The position numbers were made by a program, and so were the translations under genes. Shown in pieces: positions 1 to 7,430 of a stretch of 15,805 nucleotides of DNA. Positions within the stretch are counted from its first letter, which is position 1; each line of letters starts with the position of its first letter. The notes below the pieces were generated by a model. The model did not search any database and was not told the DNA's origin. It saw nothing but the letters and a program-made list of their open reading frames with translations. Source of the stretch: Bacillota bacterium (GTDB taxonomy: Bacteria; Bacillota; Clostridia; Lachnospirales; Lachnospiraceae); assembly GCA_023415655.1 (NCBI GenBank), contig JAEZKD010000068.1, forward strand, positions 1 to 15,805, given 5' to 3'.

Positions 1-619
1 AAACACCTTCCGCATTCGCAATTCCAACTAACTTAAGCATTTCTACCGAACGATGAGCGATCTCTTCTTTTGACATCGTTTTATTGTGAAGTCCAATGAC
101 CTCATCAATTTGTGAGCCAATTCGAAACACTGGATTTAAACTAGTCATTGGCTCTTGAAAAATCATAGAAATCTGATTGCCACGAAGCTTTCTCATCTCA
201 TTGGTCGGAGTCTTAGCAATATCATACACATCACTACCTGTATTAAAACGAATTGCTCCGTCAACAATCTGTCCTTGTGGACGTTGCACTAGCTGCATTA
301 AGGATAAACTTGTAACCGACTTTCCACAACCAGATTCTCCTACGACACCAACAGTCTTACCCGCTGGAATCTCAAAAGAAACACCGTTAACCGATTTCAC
401 GGTACCAATATCGGTGAAAAAATACGTATGAAGATTATCAAACTCAACTACATTGTCTGGATTCTTCATTGTTGTTTTATATTCTGACTCAGGAACATTC
501 TTACGATTTCTCTTCTTTTCGAATTCTCTTGTAATCTTTCGATTCTCACGTGAGATTTTACGAGATTCTTTTCCTGAGATGTAATTTGCTTTTTTCTTAG
601 CTTTTAATTCCTTACTCAT
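1..619 (-). CDS. oppD: OppD2, oligopeptide ABC transporter ATPase (3' end off window)
   Basis: ATP-hydrolysing subunit of the second Opp importer, acting on the cytoplasmic face of the OppB2-OppC2 channel. The 206 visible codons stay open to the window edge, so the gene is cut, not broken. Seen: a basic N-terminal extension (residues 1-50), the ABC domain from about residue 57, Walker A GESGCGKS at 94-101, and the Q-loop in IFQEPMTSLNP (Q155). The LSGGQ signature, Walker B, H-loop and C-terminal Cys region would lie beyond the edge. It aligns closely with OppD1 (7431-8585), sharing HTYFFTD, TVGVVGESGCGKSVTS and MLKLVGIA. The ATG at 619-617 lies 8 bases after the oppC2 stop, with an AGGTAGGTG ribosome site overlapping that stop, so translation is probably coupled. 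An OppF2 gene is expected further left (inference). Confidence 0.95.
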   Translation of the reverse strand, partial: MSKELKAKKKANYISGKESRKISRENRKITREFEKKRNRKNVPESEYKTTMKNPDNVVEFDNLHTYFFTDIGTVKSVNGVSFEIPAGKTVGVVGESGCGKSVTSLSLMQLVQRPQGQIVDGAIRFNTGSDVYDIAKTPTNEMRKLRGNQISMIFQEPMTSLNPVFRIGSQIDEVIGLHNKTMSKEEIAHRSVEMLKLVGIANAEGV

Positions 620-627
620 ATGGTCAC

Positions 628-2421
628 CTACCTTTTCATCTTAGGGTCAAATGCATCACGCAATCCATCTCCGATAAAGTTGAATGCTAATACCGTTAAC
701 AGAATGCATAAACCAGCAGGAATCCATACAAACCAATAGTTGGTCATAACATAAACATTACTTACAGCACTAATAATGTTACCCCAAGATGCAAATGGGA
801 ATTTTACACCAAGTCCTAAGAAGCTTAGTGTAGATTCCGTTAAGATAATACTACCAAGGCCCATGGTCGCCATAACAATTAACTGAGGGATTACATTTGG
901 AATCAAGTGCTTGAAGATACGACGTGGAATCGAAATACCCATCGCTTCGGTTGCGGTCATGAATTCCTGTTCACGTAAGGATAGAATCTGCCCACGTACC
1001 ATTCTTGCAATTCCAGGCCATCCAAGGAAGCCTAAGATTAACATCATAAAGTAAATACGAACTTGTGGATCTACCTTCATCTGATCCATAACCGAACCAA
1101 TAATGATGATCAATGGAAGAGATGGAATACAGTAAAAGACATCTACGATACGCATAATTAAATTATCCACCCATTTACCAAAGTAACCAGCAATTCCACC
1201 AAGTACGATACCTAATGTTACCTGAATTGCAACAACGATGAATCCAATAATTAAGGAGATACGGCCACCATACATCAATCTAGTAAGGATATCCATACCG
1301 TTAGCATCTGTACCAAGCCAATGTTGATTGCTTGGCTCTTCATAAATCTTAATAACTTGAGTTTCCACGTCAGCACGAACCATGAACTGCTCATTTTTTC
1401 GAGTAATTGTATAGATAACATCTTCCCCTTCATCGAAGGTTAGAATAAAGTTAGTTTTATTCGTTGCTATTGCATTCTGTACCATAGACTTAAAGGTAAC
1501 ATCCAAGAACACATCATTATCAATTGGCTGAACTACCCAATCTGAAATCTGAGCATACGTAGTACGAACACCATCGATATTTGTATATACAGTTGCACTT
1601 TCCTCTCCTAGGATCAATTCATAGGTGATTCCATCCGCTTCAAATTCTAATTGTTCTTGATTCATTGCTTTCTCAGCCATAAGTTTAAATTCGTAACTTA
1701 AATTGGTATCCTGAGAAAAAACATCAAAGATTTTCATCGAAGCTAATGCAAGATCCTCTTTGGTAGATAGATATGATTCCTTTGCATTCCCAGAAATATA
1801 ATATGTGATTCCATCTAATTCAAAAGATTCCATTCTCTCTTTGATTGCAGCTTCAAATGTACCTATTAACTCTTCAGAGATTTCAATACCATTGATAGGA
1901 ATGATAGTGGTAATCCCACGTATGGATGTTGCTGTAGCAAGTCGATCCATTAAGGAGATTCGATATAGCTTTTCTCCTTCCTTTGATAAAGCATAAGTCT
2001 GATCCAACACTGTAAATTCTGATGCATCATTATTCGCAGCTAGAATCATCTGGGCACGTGCTACCGATGGGAATTCTTTCCCAGGCATCACGGTATAACG
2101 ATATTCTTTGTTTTTTGTAACACTTGCGTATTCTTTCGACATGATTTCATATCCCATAAACACTTGGCTTTCATCATAAGGGCTGATAATACCACCTACG
2201 AAAGAGAATAAAAACATACCGATTATGATAAATGTACCAATAATAGCAAGTCGATTTCGTAAAAATCGCTTAAAAACTAGCATAGATGGGCTTAAGACAC
2301 GAACTCTTTGTTCGCTATCTAATGCCATTTGTTTTGTTGTACTAGTATCTGAATTTGTTTCCTGATTATTTTTTTTCTCATTTTGAGAAGAATCACCTTT
2401 TTTTCTTTTGTAAATTCCCAT
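628..2421 (-). CDS. oppC: OppC2, oligopeptide ABC permease with a large extracytoplasmic insertion
   Basis: One of the two channel subunits of importer 2. Its order is: polar Asn/Lys/Thr-rich cytoplasmic tail (1-50), first membrane helix (about 55-80), a hydrophilic block (82-367), then the conserved permease core starting at HWLGTDANGMDILTR (367-380) with five further helices. The EAA loop that contacts the ATPase is at about 486-509 (EFMTATEAMGIS), and the C-terminus is GDGLRDAFDPKMKR. OppC proteins are usually 300-350 residues; this one is 597, and the excess is the block after helix 1. That block has no hydrophobic segment and should face outside. It appears to hold four degenerate repeats beginning near F117, F189, F245 and F310. 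The core is intact, so it should still be a working permease. The start has GGAGG five bases before the ATG. Insertion function unknown. Confidence 0.95.
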   Translation of the reverse strand: MGIYKRKKGDSSQNEKKNNQETNSDTSTTKQMALDSEQRVRVLSPSMLVFKRFLRNRLAIIGTFIIIGMFLFSFVGGIISPYDESQVFMGYEIMSKEYASVTKNKEYRYTVMPGKEFPSVARAQMILAANNDASEFTVLDQTYALSKEGEKLYRISLMDRLATATSIRGITTIIPINGIEISEELIGTFEAAIKERMESFELDGITYYISGNAKESYLSTKEDLALASMKIFDVFSQDTNLSYEFKLMAEKAMNQEQLEFEADGITYELILGEESATVYTNIDGVRTTYAQISDWVVQPIDNDVFLDVTFKSMVQNAIATNKTNFILTFDEGEDVIYTITRKNEQFMVRADVETQVIKIYEEPSNQHWLGTDANGMDILTRLMYGGRISLIIGFIVVAIQVTLGIVLGGIAGYFGKWVDNLIMRIVDVFYCIPSLPLIIIIGSVMDQMKVDPQVRIYFMMLILGFLGWPGIARMVRGQILSLREQEFMTATEAMGISIPRRIFKHLIPNVIPQLIVMATMGLGSIILTESTLSFLGLGVKFPFASWGNIISAVSNVYVMTNYWFVWIPAGLCILLTVLAFNFIGDGLRDAFDPKMKR

Positions 2422-2423
2422 TG

Positions 2424-2483
2424 TTACCTCCTGTGCAAGATGATTTTTCCTAGTAATTGCTTTTGTCTATATAATTGTCTCAT
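2424..2483 (-). CDS. possible 19-residue small ORF between oppB2 and oppC2
   Basis: Reading leftward, an ATG at 2483-2481 lies 11 bases after the oppB2 stop. It has GGAGG (2488-2492) with a five-base spacing, as good as any ribosome site here. The frame runs 19 codons, begins MRQLYRQKQLL, is basic, and ends in AGG AGG TAA. Those last two Arg codons and the stop are the Shine-Dalgarno region of oppC2. A second in-frame ATG overlaps the oppB2 stop as TGATG. No homologue is recognised. It could be a real microprotein, a coupling ORF whose ribosomes control access to the oppC2 start, or chance. The matching junction in operon 1 has only 12 bases and no such ORF. Confidence 0.35.
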   Translation of the reverse strand: MRQLYRQKQLLGKIILHRR

Positions 2484-2494
2484 CCGCTCCTCCA

Positions 2495-3481
2495 TCAGCC
2501 AACACGCACTCGTGGGTCAACCACAGCATAAAGTATATCTGAAATCAGATTTCCTAATAATGTTAAGGCTGCCATAAAGGTCATATAAAACATCGAGAAT
2601 GGTATATCCCCTTGTGTCATAGCAAGATATGACGTATATCCAATACCAGGGATTTGAAACAAGGTTTCCGTAATCATTGCACCAGCAAATAATCCTGGTA
2701 AGGTTCCACCGATGATTGTTACAATTGGAATTAACGTATTACGAAAAGCATGCTTATTGATTACAGTACTTTCCGATAATCCTTTCGCTCTCGCAGTACG
2801 AATAAAATCAGAATTTAGTACTTCAAGCATATTGGTTCGTGTATAACGCATCAAGCTACCTATGCTTACAATCACCAACGTAATAATTGGTAGCACATAA
2901 TGAGATGCAACATCTAAGAATTGCCCCCAAGAATCTAGCTGATCGTAAAAACGTCCAACTTTCCCATATAGATCAAACCAACCAAGCTTGATGGAAAAGA
3001 TAAGCTTTAATATCGTTGCAAAGAAAAAGGTTGGTAAGGAAATACCAATCAGCGCAACAACAGTTACCGCATAATCTGTCTTACTATATTGCTTTCTAGC
3101 ACTTAAGATACCGAGAGGAATTGCAATCAGAATCTGTAATAGAAAGGAGATCACTCCAAGATAGAAGGAATCCCAGATTACACTAGAAAATTTGGCTGTT
3201 ACTGGAATGTTATAGTACCAAGAATCGCCGAACTCACCACGAACTGCTGAAGTCAACCATCGAAAGAAACCTTGAATGATTCCACTATCCATACCATAAA
3301 CTGCGTTTAATTGTTCTAACCATTCGGAGTAGCTTTTCGAACCAGGTTGAGCTGCTCGCTCTCTTGCCAAAGTTTCAATGTAGGAAGTCGGCGTACAGCG
3401 CAAAATTGCATAAATAATCAATGAAACGAAGAATAGGATAACCACACTGGTTAGAATTCTTTTCAAAACATATTTCCACAT
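2495..3481 (-). CDS. oppB: OppB2, oligopeptide ABC permease
   Basis: Channel partner of OppC2 in the cytoplasmic membrane, 328 residues, the normal length for OppB. Seen: N-terminal helix after MWKYVLKRIL, an extracytoplasmic loop with YGMDSGIIQGFFRWL and GEFGDSW, five further hydrophobic segments, and the conserved EAA region DFIRTARAKGLSE followed by HAFRNTLIP (about 225-252), which docks on the ATPase. The C-terminus is DPRVRVG. A start four codons upstream (TTG) is possible but is rejected, because its bases form the GAGG ribosome site (3488-3491), six bases before the ATG at 3481. It follows oppA2 across a hairpin (3500-3530) and precedes oppC2 by 73 bases. The EAA region is nearly identical to that of OppB1. 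Confidence 0.95.
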   Translation of the reverse strand: MWKYVLKRILTSVVILFFVSLIIYAILRCTPTSYIETLARERAAQPGSKSYSEWLEQLNAVYGMDSGIIQGFFRWLTSAVRGEFGDSWYYNIPVTAKFSSVIWDSFYLGVISFLLQILIAIPLGILSARKQYSKTDYAVTVVALIGISLPTFFFATILKLIFSIKLGWFDLYGKVGRFYDQLDSWGQFLDVASHYVLPIITLVIVSIGSLMRYTRTNMLEVLNSDFIRTARAKGLSESTVINKHAFRNTLIPIVTIIGGTLPGLFAGAMITETLFQIPGIGYTSYLAMTQGDIPFSMFYMTFMAALTLLGNLISDILYAVVDPRVRVG

Positions 3482-3496
3482 AATAAACCTCAAAGG

Positions 3497-3530
3497 AAAA
3501 ACTGACAGAGGGATTTACCCTCTGTCAGTT
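3497..3530 (-). terminator. hairpin with U-run between oppA2 and oppB2 (partial terminator or 3'-end stabiliser)
   Basis: A perfect 13-bp inverted repeat (3500-3512 with 3518-3530; stem starting AACTGACAGAGGG) has a five-base loop. On the minus strand it is followed by a run of five U, the first two of which are in the stem. It lies after the oppA2 stop and just before the oppB2 ribosome site. The short U-run suggests partial termination. In binding-protein operons such structures commonly leave more mRNA for the binding protein than for the permeases; that role here is inferred. Confidence 0.75.
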
Positions 3531-3554
3531 AGACCTTCCTCCCATCAAATCATA

Positions 3555-5912
3555 TTATTTCATCTTAATATTTTCAATTTCCTTCATCCAACCCCAGTAT
3601 GTTGTGATATCTGGAGTAATTGTAGAAACATCTACTCTATCTTCACTAAAGATTACACAGTTCTGTCTCTGGTAAATTGGAATTTCAACTGCCCAATCAA
3701 GAATGATATCAAGACATGTTTTGTAAGATGCTTTACGATAGGATTGATCTGAACTCTTTCTTGCATCAAGAATTAACTGGTCTAATGTCTCATCCGTAAT
3801 TTGGGAGTGGTTTGAATCAGTACCACCCTTACCAACAATGTTTGTACTGTGATAAATCTGATACATATCTGGATCAATCGTTGCAGACCAAGCTGCTACC
3901 CATAATTCCTGAGTTCCAACATCAAGACGTTCCCATAATTGGTTTGCATCGGATGGGTCATTGATAGTTAATGTCACACCAATTTTCGCTAAATCTTCTT
4001 TTGCTTTTGTTAAAATAGCAAAAGATGGGTGATCTCCATTGCCGCCAGCTGGGATAATGATTTCATATTCTAGCTTTGCACCTTCTGGAGCCTGTGTAAA
4101 CTTATGAGCTGCCTCATCATAGGTGTAGCCAGCTGCTTTTAAGTATTCTACTGTAGCTTTTAATGCTGCTGCATACTTGTCATCTGCTGTCATATCAGCA
4201 GTATAGATAGTATTTCCTTCAACATCCTTAGAGAAAGCTACTTCATAACCTTCATCCGATTTTTGAGGTGCTGCCCAAGATGTATTAGAGATAGGATAGT
4301 TGATAACATCTGCAACTTCACCATAGTAACTATCAATCGTTACATCACGATAGACTGAGATAATTGTAGCAAGACCTTTTCTAAGATTCTTGGAAGCTTC
4401 GGAATCTGGGTCACCAGCTACATTTACAGTACCTGCATTAATACCAATATAGCCATAGCCTAAGTTATCTACTGTACTAGTCATGATTTTATCTCCGCTT
4501 AATTCTCCATTGGAGTTATATCCAGAGATTTCAGCAAAAGCTGCTACGGAACCAGATGGATCAGCAATGTCAATTGTACCAGTACCTACACCGCTGATCT
4601 TATCTGCTTCTGTTGTTTCTTTAAACTGTACATATTTTGTGAAAGGTTCTCCCTTGTAGTAATATGGATTTGCTTCAAAGTACACAACCTTATTTTCATA
4701 TTTTACAAATTTGTATGGACCAGCTCCTAATGGATTTGCCGTTTTTTCCTTCACAGAAGATAAATCTCCTCTTGTGAAGCCAAACATATTGTTTTCATAA
4801 TCATAAGAAGCTTCATCGCCATAGTAATGCATTGGTGAAACTTCAATTCCGCAGATTTTGTAGATTGCAGATGCATCAAAGCCTTTAACTTTGACTTCTA
4901 CTTCTGTTTGGCTTATCTTCTTAATACCTTCAATGGAAGGAACTTCATCGCCACCACTTAATAGTTTTTCTTCTAATAAGACATCACTTACAATAGCAGT
5001 AACATCCTCTACAAAATAATTCTCATCTCCTGCATAGCCCTTGCCTAACGCTTTGTAGTTGGCACCATACTGAGCGATAATATCTGCTAGAACCTGAGCT
5101 TCATCAGTTACTGTTGACGCATCATATGTAGTATCGATGCTATAAAAATGAGCGAATAAATCTTTCGCAACTTGAATTTCATCTGTATAAGCCACGTAGG
5201 TCCCATCTTCATAAAGACCTTTTACCCAATCAAATTCATCGGTTAATACAGGTACTATAATTTGCTCAGTGATTGCTTTCTTTGCATTTTCACTTAAGTT
5301 ATCCATAGCTGCATTAATTTCTTCCACGGAAACTGATGTATTTTCAGCATTTGAATTGTTTTTACGATAATTTTGCATACCTAGAATTGGCACAGAATAA
5401 AGAGTAGAACTTCCATCATAGCTACTATCAGTAAGTACATAATAGCTGAAGATGATATCATCCGCATCCATCACATGACCATCACTAAACTTAACATCAT
5501 CTCTTATTTTAATGCTATAAGTTGTAATATCCTCAGATTCATCGTAATTCACTGCGATGTCACTAATTCCTTTATAAGTATAGTCAGTTCCATTATAGGA
5601 TGTCGTTTCACCCTCAATCGCATTTAAAATTAAACCACCCGTACGGTCAGTTGTTAATAGCTGAACATTGGTCATATCAACAACGGATTGGTCATAACCA
5701 GAGTCAGCAAAGAAAGGACTAAATTTCTCACTAAACTCCAAAGAACCAATGACTAAAGGGGTTTCATTCGTTTGCTCGGTAACACTATTGTCACCAGTTA
5801 AAGTACTGTTGTCTTGGGTGCTACTTTCCTTCTTACCGCAGCCAACTACAGCTGCACACATGGAGAGTGTAAGAGCAACGGACACAACTTTTTTGAACTT
5901 GCTTTTTCTCAT
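3555..5912 (-). CDS. oppA: OppA2, extracellular oligopeptide-binding lipoprotein (SBP_bac_5 family)
   Basis: Substrate-binding subunit of importer 2, secreted and lipid-anchored to the outer face of the membrane. A basic, hydrophobic signal peptide ends in the lipobox VVGC (Cys25), followed by a Ser/Asn/Thr-rich linker to about residue 50. The SBP_bac_5 fold starts at PLVIGSLEFSEKFSPFF, with KFSDGHVMDADDIIFSYY (141-158), GAGPYKFVKYE (397-407), DNLGYGYIGIN (482-492), WVAAWSATIDPDMYQIYHS (671-689) and a closing EIPIYQRQNC. At 785 residues it is well over the usual 500-560. Much of the excess is about residues 184-325, between NYR and the strand leading to VSPMHYYG; OppA1 has an extra block at the same place. 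AGGAG lies eight bases before the ATG. First gene of operon 2, behind the promoter at 5960-5988. Ligand not determinable. Confidence 0.92.
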   Translation of the reverse strand: MRKSKFKKVVSVALTLSMCAAVVGCGKKESSTQDNSTLTGDNSVTEQTNETPLVIGSLEFSEKFSPFFADSGYDQSVVDMTNVQLLTTDRTGGLILNAIEGETTSYNGTDYTYKGISDIAVNYDESEDITTYSIKIRDDVKFSDGHVMDADDIIFSYYVLTDSSYDGSSTLYSVPILGMQNYRKNNSNAENTSVSVEEINAAMDNLSENAKKAITEQIIVPVLTDEFDWVKGLYEDGTYVAYTDEIQVAKDLFAHFYSIDTTYDASTVTDEAQVLADIIAQYGANYKALGKGYAGDENYFVEDVTAIVSDVLLEEKLLSGGDEVPSIEGIKKISQTEVEVKVKGFDASAIYKICGIEVSPMHYYGDEASYDYENNMFGFTRGDLSSVKEKTANPLGAGPYKFVKYENKVVYFEANPYYYKGEPFTKYVQFKETTEADKISGVGTGTIDIADPSGSVAAFAEISGYNSNGELSGDKIMTSTVDNLGYGYIGINAGTVNVAGDPDSEASKNLRKGLATIISVYRDVTIDSYYGEVADVINYPISNTSWAAPQKSDEGYEVAFSKDVEGNTIYTADMTADDKYAAALKATVEYLKAAGYTYDEAAHKFTQAPEGAKLEYEIIIPAGGNGDHPSFAILTKAKEDLAKIGVTLTINDPSDANQLWERLDVGTQELWVAAWSATIDPDMYQIYHSTNIVGKGGTDSNHSQITDETLDQLILDARKSSDQSYRKASYKTCLDIILDWAVEIPIYQRQNCVIFSEDRVDVSTITPDITTYWGWMKEIENIKMK

Positions 5913-5959
5913 AGTTTTTTCTCCTTTGTACCAGTCAAATGTGACCTAGAATATGAAAA

Positions 5960-5988
5960 ATGTTAACATGATTAACAACTTTTGTCAA
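5960..5988 (-). promoter_or_regulatory. sigma-A promoter of Opp operon 2
   Basis: On the minus strand, TTGACA (5988-5983), a 17-base spacer and TAACAT (5965-5960). The -35 matches consensus fully and the -10 in four of six positions. Transcription would start near 5953, leaving a leader of about 40 bases before oppA2. It follows the terminator at 6084-6134, so operon 2 is probably an independent unit. Confidence 0.65.
5961..5977. promoter_or_regulatory. operator-like inverted repeat over the operon 2 promoter
   Basis: TGTTAA, five bases, TTAACA: a 6-bp perfect inverted repeat overlapping the proposed -10 and the spacer. A repressor bound here would block RNA polymerase. It does not match an operator I can name with confidence. 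In AT-rich DNA a repeat of this size can arise by chance. Confidence 0.35.
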
Positions 5989-6083
5989 TGCGATGAACCC
6001 TTGTATAATTTACTACTAATGGATGTTAATTCCACAATTCATGAAGTATAATCCACATATTTGCTTTTTATGGGATATATAAG

Positions 6084-6134
6084 AAAAAATGGTCGTATAA
6101 TTGTACACTGTATACAATTATACGACCATTTTTT
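6084..6134. terminator. 22-bp bidirectional intrinsic terminator ending Opp operon 1
   Basis: A perfect inverted repeat (6084-6105 with 6113-6134) with a seven-base loop. The stem core is ATGGTCGTATAATTGTA and the ends are A6/T6, so each strand gives a hairpin followed by a U-run. It lies 17 bases past the stop of the 98-residue gene. Since no plus-strand gene converges here, its working direction should be the minus strand. The loop and 3' arm share a 15-base string with 14754-14768. Confidence 0.9.
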
Positions 6135-6151
6135 TATTTATTTTATCTATA

Positions 6152-6448
6152 CTACGATAGCCACAGACCAATTAACAAAAAACCTCCAAAAAATAATATA
6201 CTCATAACAATTACGATAGGAAGAATTGCTGCTAGTGCTCCAAAAACCATCGCCACACGTTCCTTTCGCGTGATTTTTAGATCAACCATCTGTTGACGTT
6301 CTTTCGTATACTTCTGAGGCATATACCAAGAAAATCCAGGAACATTCATATCTGTGATTGATCTACCATCATCCACATAAGCTTGTTTTTCTTGCTTTAC
6401 CTGATTTCGATTTATAATCTGATTGACTTCCTTAAAATTTTTCTTCAT
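6152..6448 (-). CDS. 98-residue single-helix membrane protein, last gene of Opp operon 1
   Basis: No family recognised. The first 65 residues are hydrophilic and strongly charged (KKNFKEVNQIINRNQ; then YMPQKYTKERQQ), with an aromatic stretch VPGFSWYMP at 36-44. One long hydrophobic helix follows (about 66-97), starting after KITRKER, so the N-terminus should be cytoplasmic by the positive-inside rule. The gene follows oppF1 by 11 bases and its AGGAAAG ribosome site overlaps the oppF1 stop, which points to co-translation. It is followed directly by the terminator at 6084-6134. The context suggests a small accessory or assembly factor for the importer, but this is inference; it could be an unrelated passenger. 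Its ITRKE string also occurs in the N-terminal extension of OppD1 and may be coincidence. Confidence 0.8.
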   Translation of the reverse strand: MKKNFKEVNQIINRNQVKQEKQAYVDDGRSITDMNVPGFSWYMPQKYTKERQQMVDLKITRKERVAMVFGALAAILPIVIVMSILFFGGFLLIGLWLS

Positions 6449-6459
6449 AGCACTCTTTC

Positions 6460-7428
6460 CTATTTATATAAATGACAAGCAACCTTATGTCCATCTTTCA
6501 TCTCTTTAAACTCAGGTGCTTCTGTTTTACAGATTTCCATACATTCCGGACAACGAGTACAGAATTTACAACCTTTCGGTGGATTCGCTGGTGAAGGAAT
6601 ATCTCCTTGAAGAATCACACGATTCATCTTAACCGTTGGATCTGGCATTGGAACTGCACTAAAAAGTGCTTTTGTATATGGATGTAATGGTTCAGCAAAA
6701 ATGCTTTCCTTTGATCCATATTCCACCATATTGCCCAGGTACATAACACCTACCGTATCTGATATATGCTCAACAACTGATAAATCATGCGAGATAAACA
6801 GATAAGTATAGTCATACTTCTCCTGAAGATCCTTTAATAAGTTAATAATCTGTGCTTGAATGGATACATCCAGAGCAGATACTGGTTCATCACACACAAT
6901 AAATCTTGGTTGTAGAGCAATTGCTCTTGCAATACAGATTCTCTGACGCTGTCCACCGGAAAACTCATGAGGATAACGCTCGTAATAGTGTGATTGAAGA
7001 CCACAATCCTTCATAACGCGAAGTACATATTCCTTCAATTCATTCTTAGGAACAATGTTATGTGCTAATACTGCTTCTCCAATAATTGCACCAACCGTTA
7101 GACGTGGACTTAAGCTGGAATATGGATCCTGGAAGATGATCTGAATCTGAGGACGTAAATCACGTAACTCTTTTTTCGATAACTTCGCAAGATCTTGACC
7201 ATTAAAGATAACCTTTCCATCCGTCAATTCATGCAGACGTAAGATTGATCTACCAACTGTCGTTTTACCACAACCAGATTCTCCAACGAGCCCCATTGTT
7301 GTTCCTTGTTCAATATCAAAGGATACATCATCGACTGCCTTCAAATACTGGGTTGGTCTACCAAATATATCGGTATCAATTGTAAAATACTTTTTTAAAT
7401 GTTGTACGGAAAGACAAGTTTCACTCAT
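6460..7428 (-). CDS. oppF: OppF1, oligopeptide ABC transporter ATPase
   Basis: Second ATPase of importer 1, pairing with OppD1 to power uptake. All motifs are present: Walker A GESGCGKT (49-56), Q-loop IIFQDP (Q100), signature FSGGQRQR (156-163), Walker B FIVCDEP (176-182), D-loop SALD, and H-loop His214. The C-terminal oligo_HPY region has Cys at 287, 290, 293, 296, 300 and 318. Four of these (287, 293, 300, 318) have the spacing usual in Opp/Dpp ATPases, where an iron-sulfur cluster is known for one DppD homologue; Cys290 and Cys296 are additional. The 322-residue length is normal. OppF assignment rests on the order after OppD and on the QDPYSSLSPR type of Q-loop. The ATG is two bases after the oppD1 stop, with GGAAGG inside the end of oppD1. 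Confidence 0.96.
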   Translation of the reverse strand: MSETCLSVQHLKKYFTIDTDIFGRPTQYLKAVDDVSFDIEQGTTMGLVGESGCGKTTVGRSILRLHELTDGKVIFNGQDLAKLSKKELRDLRPQIQIIFQDPYSSLSPRLTVGAIIGEAVLAHNIVPKNELKEYVLRVMKDCGLQSHYYERYPHEFSGGQRQRICIARAIALQPRFIVCDEPVSALDVSIQAQIINLLKDLQEKYDYTYLFISHDLSVVEHISDTVGVMYLGNMVEYGSKESIFAEPLHPYTKALFSAVPMPDPTVKMNRVILQGDIPSPANPPKGCKFCTRCPECMEICKTEAPEFKEMKDGHKVACHLYK

Positions 7429-7430
7429 AC

